NCBI RefSeq assembly: GCF_030348765.1
Contig: NZ_JAUCEU010000007.1
Location: forward strand, 1,916,501-1,980,500
Length of the DNA stretch: 64,000 bases
Reading direction: 5' to 3'
DNA from: Neobacillus sp. CF12
Lineage (GTDB): Bacteria; Bacillota; Bacilli; Bacillales; Cytobacillaceae
In this document: piece after piece, positions 47,501-54,995 of the stretch
How positions within the stretch are numbered: the first letter of the stretch is position 1
Layout of the letters: each line of letters begins with the position of its first letter
The notes under the pieces: model-generated
What the model saw: the letters and a program-made list of their open reading frames with translations, nothing else
What the model was told of the DNA's origin: nothing
The model's database searches: none
Program-made: the position numbers and the translations under genes

Positions 47501-49163
47501 GTACTAATTCGCCGGACTGAATATCCTTCTGCTTAAATACCTTTCCATTTTCACCTTCGGAATCATCCCACAATACAGTTAATATTGATTCCTTGATATT
47601 TTCTGCTAACTCTGTCATTTCCTGAGCTTTCGCATCATTTCCTAGGTTTTGATAGATTTCAGCTGCTGCTAATGCGCCTGAATAGTTAAATGCACTTTGA
47701 TCTGTCCTGTCTTGATCGCGGTCTTTCCAGTTCAATGCAACAGCGTCTGCATCATTACCAGTTAAAGAACCCCAGTCATATTGGACAAGGTGATTTTTAT
47801 TCGTGTCATACTTGTCTAATTGACCCTTAACATCCCCTTCCGCATATCGAGCAAGGTTGTTAAGAATCTTTGTATCTCCACCGTGAACTTTATAAGTCTC
47901 CCAAGCTTCATCCGCTATCCATTGCTCATATGTATTATTCCAATGAGCAGGATCTCCTGGGTTATCCTGAAATGCTGAATATTTTGAACTTTCACCAGAT
48001 GATACCCAGTTTCCATATGAATAAATTGGATTTCTAAAATATTTTAAATCCTGCATATGCATGGGCTGAGTTAATTGAATGGCATTGTTGTATCCTAGTA
48101 CACCTTCAATTGATACCGGGAATTGAAAATCATTTCCAGGTATATCGGCATCAATATAGTTAAACCTGTTTAAAAATGTTCGGTAATAGGACATCTTTTT
48201 AATATTCTCGTCAGGGATATCGATATAAGGCACATTCTCAGACCACCATTTATTGTACTCATCAAGTTGCATTTTGTAGGCCGAGTCTGCATCATAACCT
48301 GCAAATCTCTCATATTCCGTTGTAGACTCTGGTATTTCTTTTGTTGTTACTCCCATTTGAACTTTAACGGTAGTTGACTCCCCTGCTGCAAGTGTAATGG
48401 ATTTAGTCAATTTTGTACCGTCGACCGTCATACCTTCTCCACTTAATCGCGGATACATTGTAGTTAAATCATATCTAGCTTTTTGAATTCCAGTTAACTC
48501 CTTACCATCCTCTGAAGGGGTAGATACAATCGGGGAAGATACGTTGAGAGTTTTCGTAATACTGGTATCACTCGTATTTTTAATTTCCAAGATCGTCACA
48601 GCAACATTATTATAAGTAATGAATTTTTTCTGTAGGACGCTTAATCCCGCAGCTTGATGTACACTTGACCAATGACTTGGATATTGCTTTCGATCATTCG
48701 TCACTTCTGATAAGGAAGTGTCCGATAATGTGATCGTATACATATTTTGAGCGCTTCCAGTTGGCATTTCTCGATAGGCATAACCGCCTCCGAATCCAAG
48801 ATCTCTTGGCTGGTGGGTAAACATGTAAAGCGCCCTGCCTCGTGTAAACAAATCAACTCCGCCAGCCGAGCCTGGTCTTTCTAAAATCTGATCCATCCAG
48901 AACGATTCTCCACCGGCCGCTTTATCTGCTTTGTAAATTTCCGCTAACATGTTTTTAGCTGGATCATATTCAACTGGTTCAGCAGGAACTGGATTTCCAA
49001 GTCCACTATATACGGGAGTTCCAGGGTCAACGGCAGCCGGTATTTCTGGACTATATGAAGCGAAGGCAGTAGGAATAGAACTTCCAAATAAAACCAAAAT
49101 ACTGGTTGCAATGGATAAAGTTTTCTTTTTATTTTTCTTTTTCATAGATTTAAACAAACTCAT
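44514..49163 (-). CDS. large secreted multidomain glycoside hydrolase, candidate GH121-type
   Basis: A 1549-residue secreted enzyme. The signal peptide (LSIATSILVLFGSSIPTAFA) is followed by a catalytic half of about 750 residues that reads as an (alpha/alpha)6-barrel of the MGH1/GH63-like superfamily (YRTFLNRFNYIDADIPGND, VQYDWGSLTGNDADA, RSWIHHNILGAYNFSLIED). Then come a discoidin domain (NLAKGKSASASYTSVGSRPE), a PKD/Ig-like domain, a second discoidin domain (NLALSATPSTSYVSS), two Ig-like repeats, a FIVAR-like helical segment and a C-terminal FIMAH-like domain. No surface anchor is seen. Co-operonic importer genes and GH127 neighbours suggest beta-L-arabinobiosidase (GH121), but that is inference. 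Confidence 0.75.
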   Translation of the reverse strand: MSLFKSMKKKNKKKTLSIATSILVLFGSSIPTAFASYSPEIPAAVDPGTPVYSGLGNPVPAEPVEYDPAKNMLAEIYKADKAAGGESFWMDQILERPGSAGGVDLFTRGRALYMFTHQPRDLGFGGGYAYREMPTGSAQNMYTITLSDTSLSEVTNDRKQYPSHWSSVHQAAGLSVLQKKFITYNNVAVTILEIKNTSDTSITKTLNVSSPIVSTPSEDGKELTGIQKARYDLTTMYPRLSGEGMTVDGTKLTKSITLAAGESTTVKVQMGVTTKEIPESTTEYERFAGYDADSAYKMQLDEYNKWWSENVPYIDIPDENIKKMSYYRTFLNRFNYIDADIPGNDFQFPVSIEGVLGYNNAIQLTQPMHMQDLKYFRNPIYSYGNWVSSGESSKYSAFQDNPGDPAHWNNTYEQWIADEAWETYKVHGGDTKILNNLARYAEGDVKGQLDKYDTNKNHLVQYDWGSLTGNDADAVALNWKDRDQDRTDQSAFNYSGALAAAEIYQNLGNDAKAQEMTELAENIKESILTVLWDDSEGENGKVFKQKDIQSGELVPWKDQQNFSPFTHEVVPNTDDYKQALRFYADKGQFPIMPFFTANQFDKNLAEEAGQGGSNNFSNINSTLQARLYATAIRKYPSEYITPEMYKKLIEWLTWTQYVGGDNRFPDNNEFWNSYNEETKELEYRSWIHHNILGAYNFSLIEDIAGMQPRADETLELWPIDMGYEYFTVNNLRYHDSDLTIVWDKPDGTKHYGETPEGYSVYMDGQRVLTVDDLVHLTYDSKSGTVTIEDENSDADVTFNQAKGMKKATEVTLSDNARAVDMFQKAGVDLTVETGAAVNLAKGKSASASYTSVGSRPEELTKVENAVDGFTVSGLPTTRGNHYAAPNPIWGTKDSPNKQDWFEVDFGKPTVFDNVKLYFYSDKSRNNYREPLHYTIQYLDGSEWKSVPLQKKSPIQANFNEVKFNTITAQKMRILMTPYPGFDMGLKEVQVFETGIEVPTEPNKAPKVEILLDETFNKPMKEQLVASVSDDSQPLDFPEITWSKKSGPGVVVFSEPESVSTVASFTEEGKYVLTLTANDGELSTSADIEINVEKQDVNLALSATPSTSYVSSWEDLSAIKNGIDPRNSRDKTGGAYGNWNSPSKTQWVQYTWEDPVVINQSDVYWWTDNGGIRMPEAYTLQYLDADGTTWKDVEKISGLVVEPDKYNTTTFKPIETTALRMTITRGTQWTGILEWKVIEPPVLEINPDDVKVRVLTGESPELPATVQKVFDGYTQDVNVTWDSITDEQLQQGDTAITVWGALDSSYHMIPATVYVRSEENVMINTITEENITTEIGKAPVLPSVVEVQYNDGSWDNMTVGVTWETIDAKQYSKAGEFTVFGTVEGTDKKASAIVTVEPTIEYLTSLKERASAISNENRIYTDVSYQALQDALKAVEDLGTIDTEAKLKTAVEVLQSAVDGLVSIPITHTNLAALTKEFISEYGAPGADGIITSLAKKLENSKKASERGDHEEAKELIESYIDEVSSHSGNKVTLGHAEVLIWWAKKLLAE

Positions 49164-49350
49164 TTCTCCTCCCTATTTTCCCTTTTATATAAGATGTGCT
49201 CTAGTAGTTGATCACCTCCTAATAAAGCTGCATTTTTAGCTTAGAAATATGGAGCAACCATTTATCTATGTTAAGAACTTTGAAGATAGGAGTAACATGA
49301 ATTAGAAGTTTTTTTTGAAGGTCTCAGGAGTAGGTTTGAAAAAATTAAAA

Positions 49351-50169
49351 TCATTCTTTGATTGCACCAGCAGTTAAACCACTAATGATATATTTTTGTA
49401 ATGCAATAGATATTAGAACAATTGGAATCGTTGCTGTTATGGCTGCTGCTGTCATTTGTCCCCAGTTTAACGAATGGACACCTTGAAATTGTGATATCGC
49501 TACAGGGACAGTCCTAGCATTATCTGAAGAAGTAAAAATTAGAGCGAATAAGAATTCATTCCACGATAACGTGAATGCTATAATCCCCACCGTTAATATT
49601 CCTGGTAATGATAAAGGTAAAATAATGCGTGTGATCAATCCAAAAACCCCACATCCATCCATTATGGCAACTTCCTCAATCGCATGTGGAATCGTTCTAA
49701 AAAATCCTGTTAAGATCCAAACCACCAATGGGGTGAAATAAGCGACATATGGTAAAATTAGCGCAAAATACGTATCGATTGCACCTATTGCCTTTAAAAA
49801 ACTGAATAGTGGACTGATAATGAAGATTCCTGGAAAAATGGTGATAAATAGAACCAACATAAATAATAAATTTTGAAATTTGAATTTTAATCGGGCAAAA
49901 GCGTAAGCGGCTGGCACGCCAATGATAATACAAATCAAAGCCGTAGATCCCGAAATGATTAAGCTGTTTAGAATGTTGGTGAAAAAACCACTCTCCAGAA
50001 TCACCTGGATGTAATTATCTAAAAAGAATTCTTCCGGTAATATTTTTTTCATATAGATTTCATTCTGTTGCTTTAATGAAGTTAAAATGGTCCAAAAATA
50101 AGGCAAAACGTTTATTATGACAATGATGGTTAACGATATCCAGAACAGCAGCCCCATCCTTTTATTCAT
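49351..50169 (-). CDS. carbohydrate ABC transporter permease (MalG/AraQ type)
   Basis: A 272-residue permease with six membrane segments starting GLLFWISLTIIVIINVLPYF. The EAA docking loop is EEVAIMDGCGVFGLITRIIL, and the C-terminus ISGLTAGAIKE is typical. The ATG at 50169 has GGGGGG seven nt upstream; the in-frame codons before it overlap this site. It follows the partner permease by about 50 nt and precedes the glycosidase gene. Confidence 0.9.
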   Translation of the reverse strand: MNKRMGLLFWISLTIIVIINVLPYFWTILTSLKQQNEIYMKKILPEEFFLDNYIQVILESGFFTNILNSLIISGSTALICIIIGVPAAYAFARLKFKFQNLLFMLVLFITIFPGIFIISPLFSFLKAIGAIDTYFALILPYVAYFTPLVVWILTGFFRTIPHAIEEVAIMDGCGVFGLITRIILPLSLPGILTVGIIAFTLSWNEFLFALIFTSSDNARTVPVAISQFQGVHSLNWGQMTAAAITATIPIVLISIALQKYIISGLTAGAIKE

Positions 50170-50220
50170 AACAATTCCCCCCAACACTCTCTTCTTGATT
50201 AGGCTATAACCTTAATTAAA

Positions 50221-51189
50221 TTAGTTGTTCACTTGTTTGTTCATGTTACGGCCATAAATGAAAATTAATATTCCGATTACGGTTACACCAATAACAGCCA
50301 TTGCTCCACCTAATCCAAAGTCAAGATATTGGAAGAATACCTTATAATTGTATAATGTGAAGATTTCCGTCGCTTCACCAGGTCCGCCGCCTGTCATAAC
50401 ATAAATAATGTCGATTACATTGATTGTTTGCAGGGTTGTAAAGATTAGTCCCATTAGAATAAATGGTTTAATTAATGGAAGAGTTATATAGTAGTATTTT
50501 TTTAGTGGACTTGCTCCATCCATATCAGCACTTTCATATAAGTCTTTAGAAATAGTCTGTAATCCAGAGACAAGAATCAATGTTAATAAAGGTGTGGTTT
50601 TCCATACATTCGTTATAATGACACTGCCCATGGCATACTCAGATGACACAAGCCAAGGAATATTTCGTTCAATCAAATTCAAAGTGGTTAATAGATGATT
50701 AATAATTCCAAAGTCTGTTTCAAACATGAATTTCCAAGCTTGCGCTGCTACAACTGGAGCAACCGCCCAAGGCAAGAGAATAGTGGCACGAAAAATCGAC
50801 CTGCCTTTAAAGGTTTGGTTTGCTATTTGCGCTGTTATCAGGGCAAGAATCAACATCCCCACTACACTTCCAGCAATATAAATTAAACTCGTTACAAGTG
50901 AGGATAGAAATCGATCATCCTGAAATAAAGTGAAGTAGTTATCCAATCCAATAAAGGTGGCTTGTTCTTCCCGATTTGTTAGTCGATAGGATTGAAAGCT
51001 ATAAATAATCGTTGTCAACAAAGGGATAAAAACGACGACAATGATCATTGTAAAAACTGGCAGTAGTAACAAGTAAGGTAAGTATTTATTCCTAATCCCA
51101 GAACCACCTTTTGAACGTTTTCTATGTACTTTAGCAATATTCGGCATCTGGACAAACTCAGGATTTGGAGTATTTTTCAACTTTAGCAT
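50221..51189 (-). CDS. carbohydrate ABC transporter permease (MalF/AraP type)
   Basis: A 322-residue permease. After a basic N-terminus (AKVHRKRSKGGSG), six membrane segments begin YLPYLLLLPVFTMIIVVVFI. The EAA loop is ESADMDGASPLKKYYYITLP. The start is uncertain: ATG 51189 abuts GAGGAGG with no spacing, while TTG 51180 has nine nt and may be the real one. It is the second gene of the lacI operon. Like the importer at 14-17 kb, it has no ATPase partner here. Confidence 0.9.
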   Translation of the reverse strand: MLKLKNTPNPEFVQMPNIAKVHRKRSKGGSGIRNKYLPYLLLLPVFTMIIVVVFIPLLTTIIYSFQSYRLTNREEQATFIGLDNYFTLFQDDRFLSSLVTSLIYIAGSVVGMLILALITAQIANQTFKGRSIFRATILLPWAVAPVVAAQAWKFMFETDFGIINHLLTTLNLIERNIPWLVSSEYAMGSVIITNVWKTTPLLTLILVSGLQTISKDLYESADMDGASPLKKYYYITLPLIKPFILMGLIFTTLQTINVIDIIYVMTGGGPGEATEIFTLYNYKVFFQYLDFGLGGAMAVIGVTVIGILIFIYGRNMNKQVNN

Positions 51190-51263
51190 CCTCCTCTAAA
51201 ATGATAATAAATAGTAACCTAGAAGAATTCGCTTACATTTTATTTCGAATAAACGAGATTCGT

Positions 51264-52301
51264 TTATTCGAGAGAATAGACTGAATCTCGCTCAACTAGT
51301 TGACAATCCAATCGGTACTTTTTTTGATTGACTGGGTATTTATTTCTGATTTGATCTAGTATATCCATTGCCTTTTTTCCCATTTCTTCTAAAGGTAATG
51401 ACATGGTTGTTAATCTCGGTGAAATATAACTACTTAATTCCCTGTTATCAAAACCGACAACGGAAATATCAGCTGGCACACGATATCCACTATCTTTGAT
51501 TGCTTGAATGGCACCAGCAGCCATTAAATCATTCATCGCAATAATAGCTGTAGGTATATTTTCTTGATTTAACAAATCCTGCGCCATCCGATAACCAGAT
51601 TCATATTGCCAGTCTCCAGTTTTTACAAATTGAGGATTAAACATCAGTAGATGCTCACTCAAAGCCTTTTGGTATCCTTGGAAGCGTGCATAGGATGATA
51701 CCGAATTAATAAGTCCACTTATTAAACCAATTTGGGTATGTCCTTTACTTATTAGATATTTTGTTATTTGATAGGAAGCACCTTCGTCATCATAGTTTAC
51801 GCTATAATCATTTTCATTTTTGGTATAACAGTACGTATAAACAATAGGTATTTTTGAATTAGGTATCAAATCGGTTATATCTCTTGAATGTATACCAATG
51901 TAAATAATCCCTTCAACCTGGCTTGATACTAATTGATTAAACAACGGAGTCGCGAGCTCCTTACATTTACTTATTTCCGGGAATTGGTTCCCACTTTTTT
52001 TAAATAGACCCATATTCGTTAATAAAATGGATAGTCCTTTTTCCTCTGCTGCTGCATGGATCCCATTAATAATCTCAGGCGCATTGAAAACCGAAATATC
52101 TTCTACTATGACACCAATGTCATTTGTCTTATTTAATTTAAGACTTTTGGCTATCTCGTTTGGTTGATAATTTACATCATCAATTATTTTTAATATCTTT
52201 TTGCGCGTATCTTCTCCAACGCGTCCTCTATTATTAATAACATTTGATACTGTAGCAATTGAAACATTAGCTTTTTCTGCTATATCTTTAATATTTACCA
52301 T
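51264..52301 (-). CDS. LacI-family transcriptional repressor
   Basis: A 345-residue repressor. The N-terminal HTH and hinge helix read VNIKDIAEKANVSIATVSNV and YQPNEIAKSLKLNKTN, followed by a periplasmic-binding-protein-like effector domain (GVIVEDISVFNAPEIINGIH, PTAIIAMNDLMAAGAIQAIK, VVGFDNRELSSYISPRLTTM). It heads the importer-glycosidase operon. Two copies of a TAAAACGATTAATCTAA operator upstream, plus one at the GH127 promoter, point to autoregulation and co-control of GH127. The inducer is probably an arabino- or galacto-oligosaccharide. Confidence 0.92.
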   Translation of the reverse strand: MVNIKDIAEKANVSIATVSNVINNRGRVGEDTRKKILKIIDDVNYQPNEIAKSLKLNKTNDIGVIVEDISVFNAPEIINGIHAAAEEKGLSILLTNMGLFKKSGNQFPEISKCKELATPLFNQLVSSQVEGIIYIGIHSRDITDLIPNSKIPIVYTYCYTKNENDYSVNYDDEGASYQITKYLISKGHTQIGLISGLINSVSSYARFQGYQKALSEHLLMFNPQFVKTGDWQYESGYRMAQDLLNQENIPTAIIAMNDLMAAGAIQAIKDSGYRVPADISVVGFDNRELSSYISPRLTTMSLPLEEMGKKAMDILDQIRNKYPVNQKKYRLDCQLVERDSVYSLE

Positions 52302-52327
52302 TGTTTATCATCACCTTTTTTATTAGG

Positions 52328-52344
52328 TAAAACGATTAATCTAA
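52328..52344. promoter_or_regulatory. LacI-type operator, copy 1 (lacI promoter)
   Basis: TAAAACGATTAATCTAA begins 27 nt upstream of the lacI start codon. The central CG dinucleotide within AT-rich arms is the usual LacI-family operator pattern. Confidence 0.7.
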
Positions 52345-52530
52345 TAAAATACTACCATGTATTTATTAATATCTTATGATTTATAAAATAATTCCGAAAC
52401 CTCTATACCTTTTTTATTTTTACCCGCCGATAATAATCGGTAAATCATCTTTTTCAATCTATAATCAATGAATATATTCTGTTTTACTAAAAGCTTTAAA
52501 CTATAATTCATTTTAATAGATTCTCACTGA

Positions 52531-52547
52531 TAAAACGATTAATCTAA
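52531..52547. promoter_or_regulatory. LacI-type operator, copy 2
   Basis: An identical 17-mer 203 nt upstream of copy 1. Paired identical operators at this spacing fit DNA looping by a tetrameric or bridging repressor. The 546-nt region 52302-52847 holds no gene, only these sites and the tRNA fragment. Confidence 0.7.
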
Positions 52548-52719
52548 TTCATTAAGCATTCGTCCCTATTTATTTAATATTATAAATTATCTGATAACAA
52601 TTAACAACCCCAAATTAGTTAAATAACAAACTACTTTATCAATTACACTAGCACTATCTTCTATTTGGCTAAATCTTTGTATATTCTCCTACCCATTTTC
52701 ATTTCTACCGGACCATATC

Positions 52720-52768
52720 GAACAGTTTCCTAACTGTAGGTCGGAGGTTCGAATCCTCTTCGGGACGT
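52720..52768 (+). repeat. 49-bp tRNA-Arg 3' copy (distal att site)
   Basis: AACAGTTTCCTAACTGTAGG, then the whole T-arm and acceptor end through GGGACGTA, matches 6017-6066 with one A lost from the anticodon loop. The 5' half of the tRNA is absent, so it is not a working tRNA. It marks the far end of the inserted region of about 46.7 kb. Confidence 0.85.
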
Positions 52769-52770
52769 AA

Positions 52771-52799
52771 AAAAGCCTTGATTTTTTTCAAGGCTTTTC
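52771..52799. terminator. tRNA-type terminator after the distal att site
   Basis: GCCTTGA/TCAAGGC stem with T-runs on both sides, immediately after the tRNA fragment. It may be the original terminator of the tRNA-Arg gene, displaced by the insertions, and also serves the hydrolase gene that ends at 52848 on the minus strand. Confidence 0.75.
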
Positions 52800-52847
52800 A
52801 TTTTGGATAAAATTTGGAAACTAAATTATTTAATCAGTTAAAAGTTT

Positions 52848-54032
52848 TTAATGGTCTTTTTTCTCATCTCCAGTAAAACCGTCCAACCCTTGTCTTTTTA
52901 ATTCCTCCGATACAAGTCTGGCAAGTTCGGTTGCTCCTGCACGGTTTGGATGCAATGTATCACCGTTCATATAAAGAGCAAGAGTGGCTTCTGATCCAAT
53001 GGAGGTAAAGTATGCTGAACTTAATACATTTAGATCTACCAATGGTACATTTTCTTCCTGTGCTAAAGCGATAATAGAGTGTCTGTACCAACGGTTTACC
53101 GAAGTGTGAACGCCCTCTGCATTAAAGTCAGATGCTCTTCCTTGTGGAGTCGATAGGATAACTGTAGCTCCTTTTGCCTTGACCTGCTGGACCATTTCCC
53201 GCATATACTCTTTAAATTGCGCTTCAGTTGTTGTATTCTTAGGATTTGTATCATTTATTCCAAGCTGTAAAATAAAATAATCACCTGGTTTAATATATTT
53301 TAGAATGGCTTCTAACTGACCATCATTCTTAAAGCCTCTTGCGATTTGGCCGCCGGATGCCATATTTCTAACCTGAAAGATCTCTGGGTCAACAAATTGC
53401 GGAAATAATTGACCCCATCCTGCCTGGATACTGCTGTCTAACGGATAATAATTCGCTACCGTGGAGTCGCCGCCAATATATATGGTTCTTTTGGTTTCTG
53501 GGTGGCGGGAAAGCTTATTGATTTCGAGTGCACTTAATGTAAAATTGGTACCCACCTTACCTTCCGTAATTAGCAGATTAAGTTGACCATCCGTAATCGG
53601 AATTTGAAATGAATCCGTCGCATTATTACCAGTCATATTTATTACCTGGTAAACTTCTTCTGCAGCCACGCTGACTCTGAACGCATCTCCTAAGGTGACC
53701 TTAACTTCGTAAAGTCCATTTGGCAGATCAACGTTAAACGTGTTATCACTCTTTGTCCCAAACTCTAAAAACTGAACAGCATCACTTGCGACGCCTGATC
53801 CGGATGCCGGTACATTGATCATATCTTCCGGTGTATTAAAGCCATAACGCTTTTTTTCATCGTATTGATCCGTGGCACTTACACCTACGTAGCCTTTTTC
53901 TACCTCACCATTGCCGAAGTCAAACTTATAATTACTTGGTTCTGCGTTTACAGGTAAATGAGTAAAACTTCCGAAAATTGCAACCATCATCATAATAATG
54001 GTTAATGTCTTTAAAATCGCGTTCTTTTTCAC
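52848..54032 (-). CDS. secreted SGNH hydrolase, rhamnogalacturonan acetylesterase-like (CE12)
   Basis: A 394-residue secreted esterase. After the signal peptide (TLTIIMMMVAIFGSF...VNA) comes an N-terminal beta-sandwich (YKFDFGNGEVEKGYVGVSAT), then the SGNH domain: block I IYIGGDSTVANYYP (Ser), block II NMASGGQIARGF, block III LQLGINDTNPKNT (Asn) and block V DTLHPNRAGA (Asp/His). This arrangement is that of CE12 rhamnogalacturonan acetylesterases. GTG 54032 follows GGAGG. A near-perfect cre site lies 100 nt upstream. It would remove acetyl groups from pectin or another polysaccharide ahead of the lyases encoded nearby. Confidence 0.87.
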   Translation of the reverse strand: MKKNAILKTLTIIMMMVAIFGSFTHLPVNAEPSNYKFDFGNGEVEKGYVGVSATDQYDEKKRYGFNTPEDMINVPASGSGVASDAVQFLEFGTKSDNTFNVDLPNGLYEVKVTLGDAFRVSVAAEEVYQVINMTGNNATDSFQIPITDGQLNLLITEGKVGTNFTLSALEINKLSRHPETKRTIYIGGDSTVANYYPLDSSIQAGWGQLFPQFVDPEIFQVRNMASGGQIARGFKNDGQLEAILKYIKPGDYFILQLGINDTNPKNTTTEAQFKEYMREMVQQVKAKGATVILSTPQGRASDFNAEGVHTSVNRWYRHSIIALAQEENVPLVDLNVLSSAYFTSIGSEATLALYMNGDTLHPNRAGATELARLVSEELKRQGLDGFTGDEKKDH

Positions 54033-54131
54033 GATTCCTCCCCCTCCTTTTTCCTAATATTGATCTTCCATTTCATCCTCTGATTTCGCCATGTACCTGA
54101 CATACATATGTAGGTTCTACACCCATCTGCA

Positions 54132-54145
54132 AGAAAGCGATTACA
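54132..54145 (-). promoter_or_regulatory. CcpA cre-like site upstream of the SGNH hydrolase
   Basis: AGAAAGCGATTACA fits the cre consensus TGWAANCGNTNWCA at all but the first base. It implies catabolite repression by glucose. Confidence 0.55.
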
Positions 54146-54422
54146 TCATTTGTACCATCCACCACCTCTCCTCTCGAATATAAATCAGGAATATTTTTCC
54201 GTCATTATCAATTTTTTAAATTCTCAGGGAAATAAGATTTTGTATTTTCTTGCCTCAACAGTAAATTCATGGTATTAGGTCTTTGTTAACTGGCATTTTA
54301 TTTTTCTGGGTATTTTGTTTGATTGGTTAGAAATGGTTGGTTGAGTCATTATCATCCCCTCTTGCCCTTGAAAACATAATCTTTAGAAAAATGAACAGAA
54401 TAAAGTTTTGGAGGTGAAAAAA
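54146..54422. other. intergenic region before the small 54423 gene
   Basis: Together with 54033-54131 this forms a 390-nt divergent gap. Apart from the cre-like site and the ribosome site of the next gene I see no feature in it. Confidence 0.4.
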
Positions 54423-54557
54423 ATGGATGAGAATACAAAGAGCTATCCCAATGTAAGTTTAGGCGGGAAGAAGTCTAATGAAAAAGGTGAAGGTGATTCT
54501 GGCCATATGCGGTATGGTCAAGGGAACAAAGGTGAAAGTAAGGGAAGAAACAAGTAG
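54423..54557 (+). CDS. 44-residue Gly/Lys/Ser-rich hydrophilic protein
   Basis: A short but well-formed gene: TTTTGGAGGTG seven nt before ATG, 44 codons, TAG, then a strong terminator. The product (MDENTKSYPNVSLGGKKSNE, ending QGNKGESKGRNK) is entirely polar, rich in Gly, Lys, Ser and Asn, with no hydrophobic core. Such composition is seen in small spore proteins and other disordered peptides of Bacillus. I do not recognise a named family. It is the only plus-strand gene among the uronide genes. Confidence 0.6.
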   Translation: MDENTKSYPNVSLGGKKSNEKGEGDSGHMRYGQGNKGESKGRNK

Positions 54558-54599
54558 AAGCATATAAAGGTGTAATAGTGGTCGTTTTCACCAAAACAA

Positions 54600-54646
54600 A
54601 AAAATGCTCACAAACATTGATTTAACAACATTTGTGAGCATTTTAA
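54600..54646. terminator. bidirectional terminator
   Basis: AAATGCTCACAAA pairs with TTTGTGAGCATTT, with A/T runs on both sides. It separates the small plus-strand gene from the cupin gene on the other strand. Confidence 0.85.
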
Positions 54647-54656
54647 TAAATTTCAA

Positions 54657-54974
54657 TTATCTTTTCAGCAGATCATTTCTAAGCGGGGTGAAAGTATCAA
54701 TGATGGCGCCTGCTTCTAATGCCTTTGCACCGTGCTTTGCTCCACCTGGAATAAAGATCGTTTCTCCAGGTCCGACAATATGCTTTTCACCATCAATTGT
54801 AAATTCAAATTTTCCTCTTAAGCAGTAGGTAAGCTGTTCGTGGGGATGGCTGTGTTCATAGCCTTCTGCCCCCTTCTCAAAATGAACTTCCATCATCATA
54901 ACATTGTCTCCTGGTGGAAAAATCTTTCTTTTTACACCAGGTTCTGCAGCTTCCCAATTAAGTTGACTACTCAT
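54657..54974 (-). CDS. KdgF-like cupin (unsaturated uronate ketonisation)
   Basis: A 105-residue single-domain cupin. Metal ligands are visible in EHSHPHEQLTYCLRG and in IPGGAKHGAKAL. Size and sequence are those of KdgF, which speeds conversion of 4,5-unsaturated uronates, released by polysaccharide lyases, to the linear keto form. ATG 54974 is preceded by GGGAGG. It lies 21 nt after the lyase gene in the likely operon SDR-lyase-cupin, which is exactly where such an activity is needed. Confidence 0.82.
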   Translation of the reverse strand: MSSQLNWEAAEPGVKRKIFPPGDNVMMMEVHFEKGAEGYEHSHPHEQLTYCLRGKFEFTIDGEKHIVGPGETIFIPGGAKHGAKALEAGAIIDTFTPLRNDLLKR

Positions 54975-54995
54975 TTAGTACCTCCCGTTCTCTTA

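Noticed and set aside
52720..52768. A second tRNA-Arg gene
   Set aside because: Only the 3' half is present, the acceptor 5' strand and D-arm are missing and the anticodon loop has lost a base, so it cannot fold as a tRNA.
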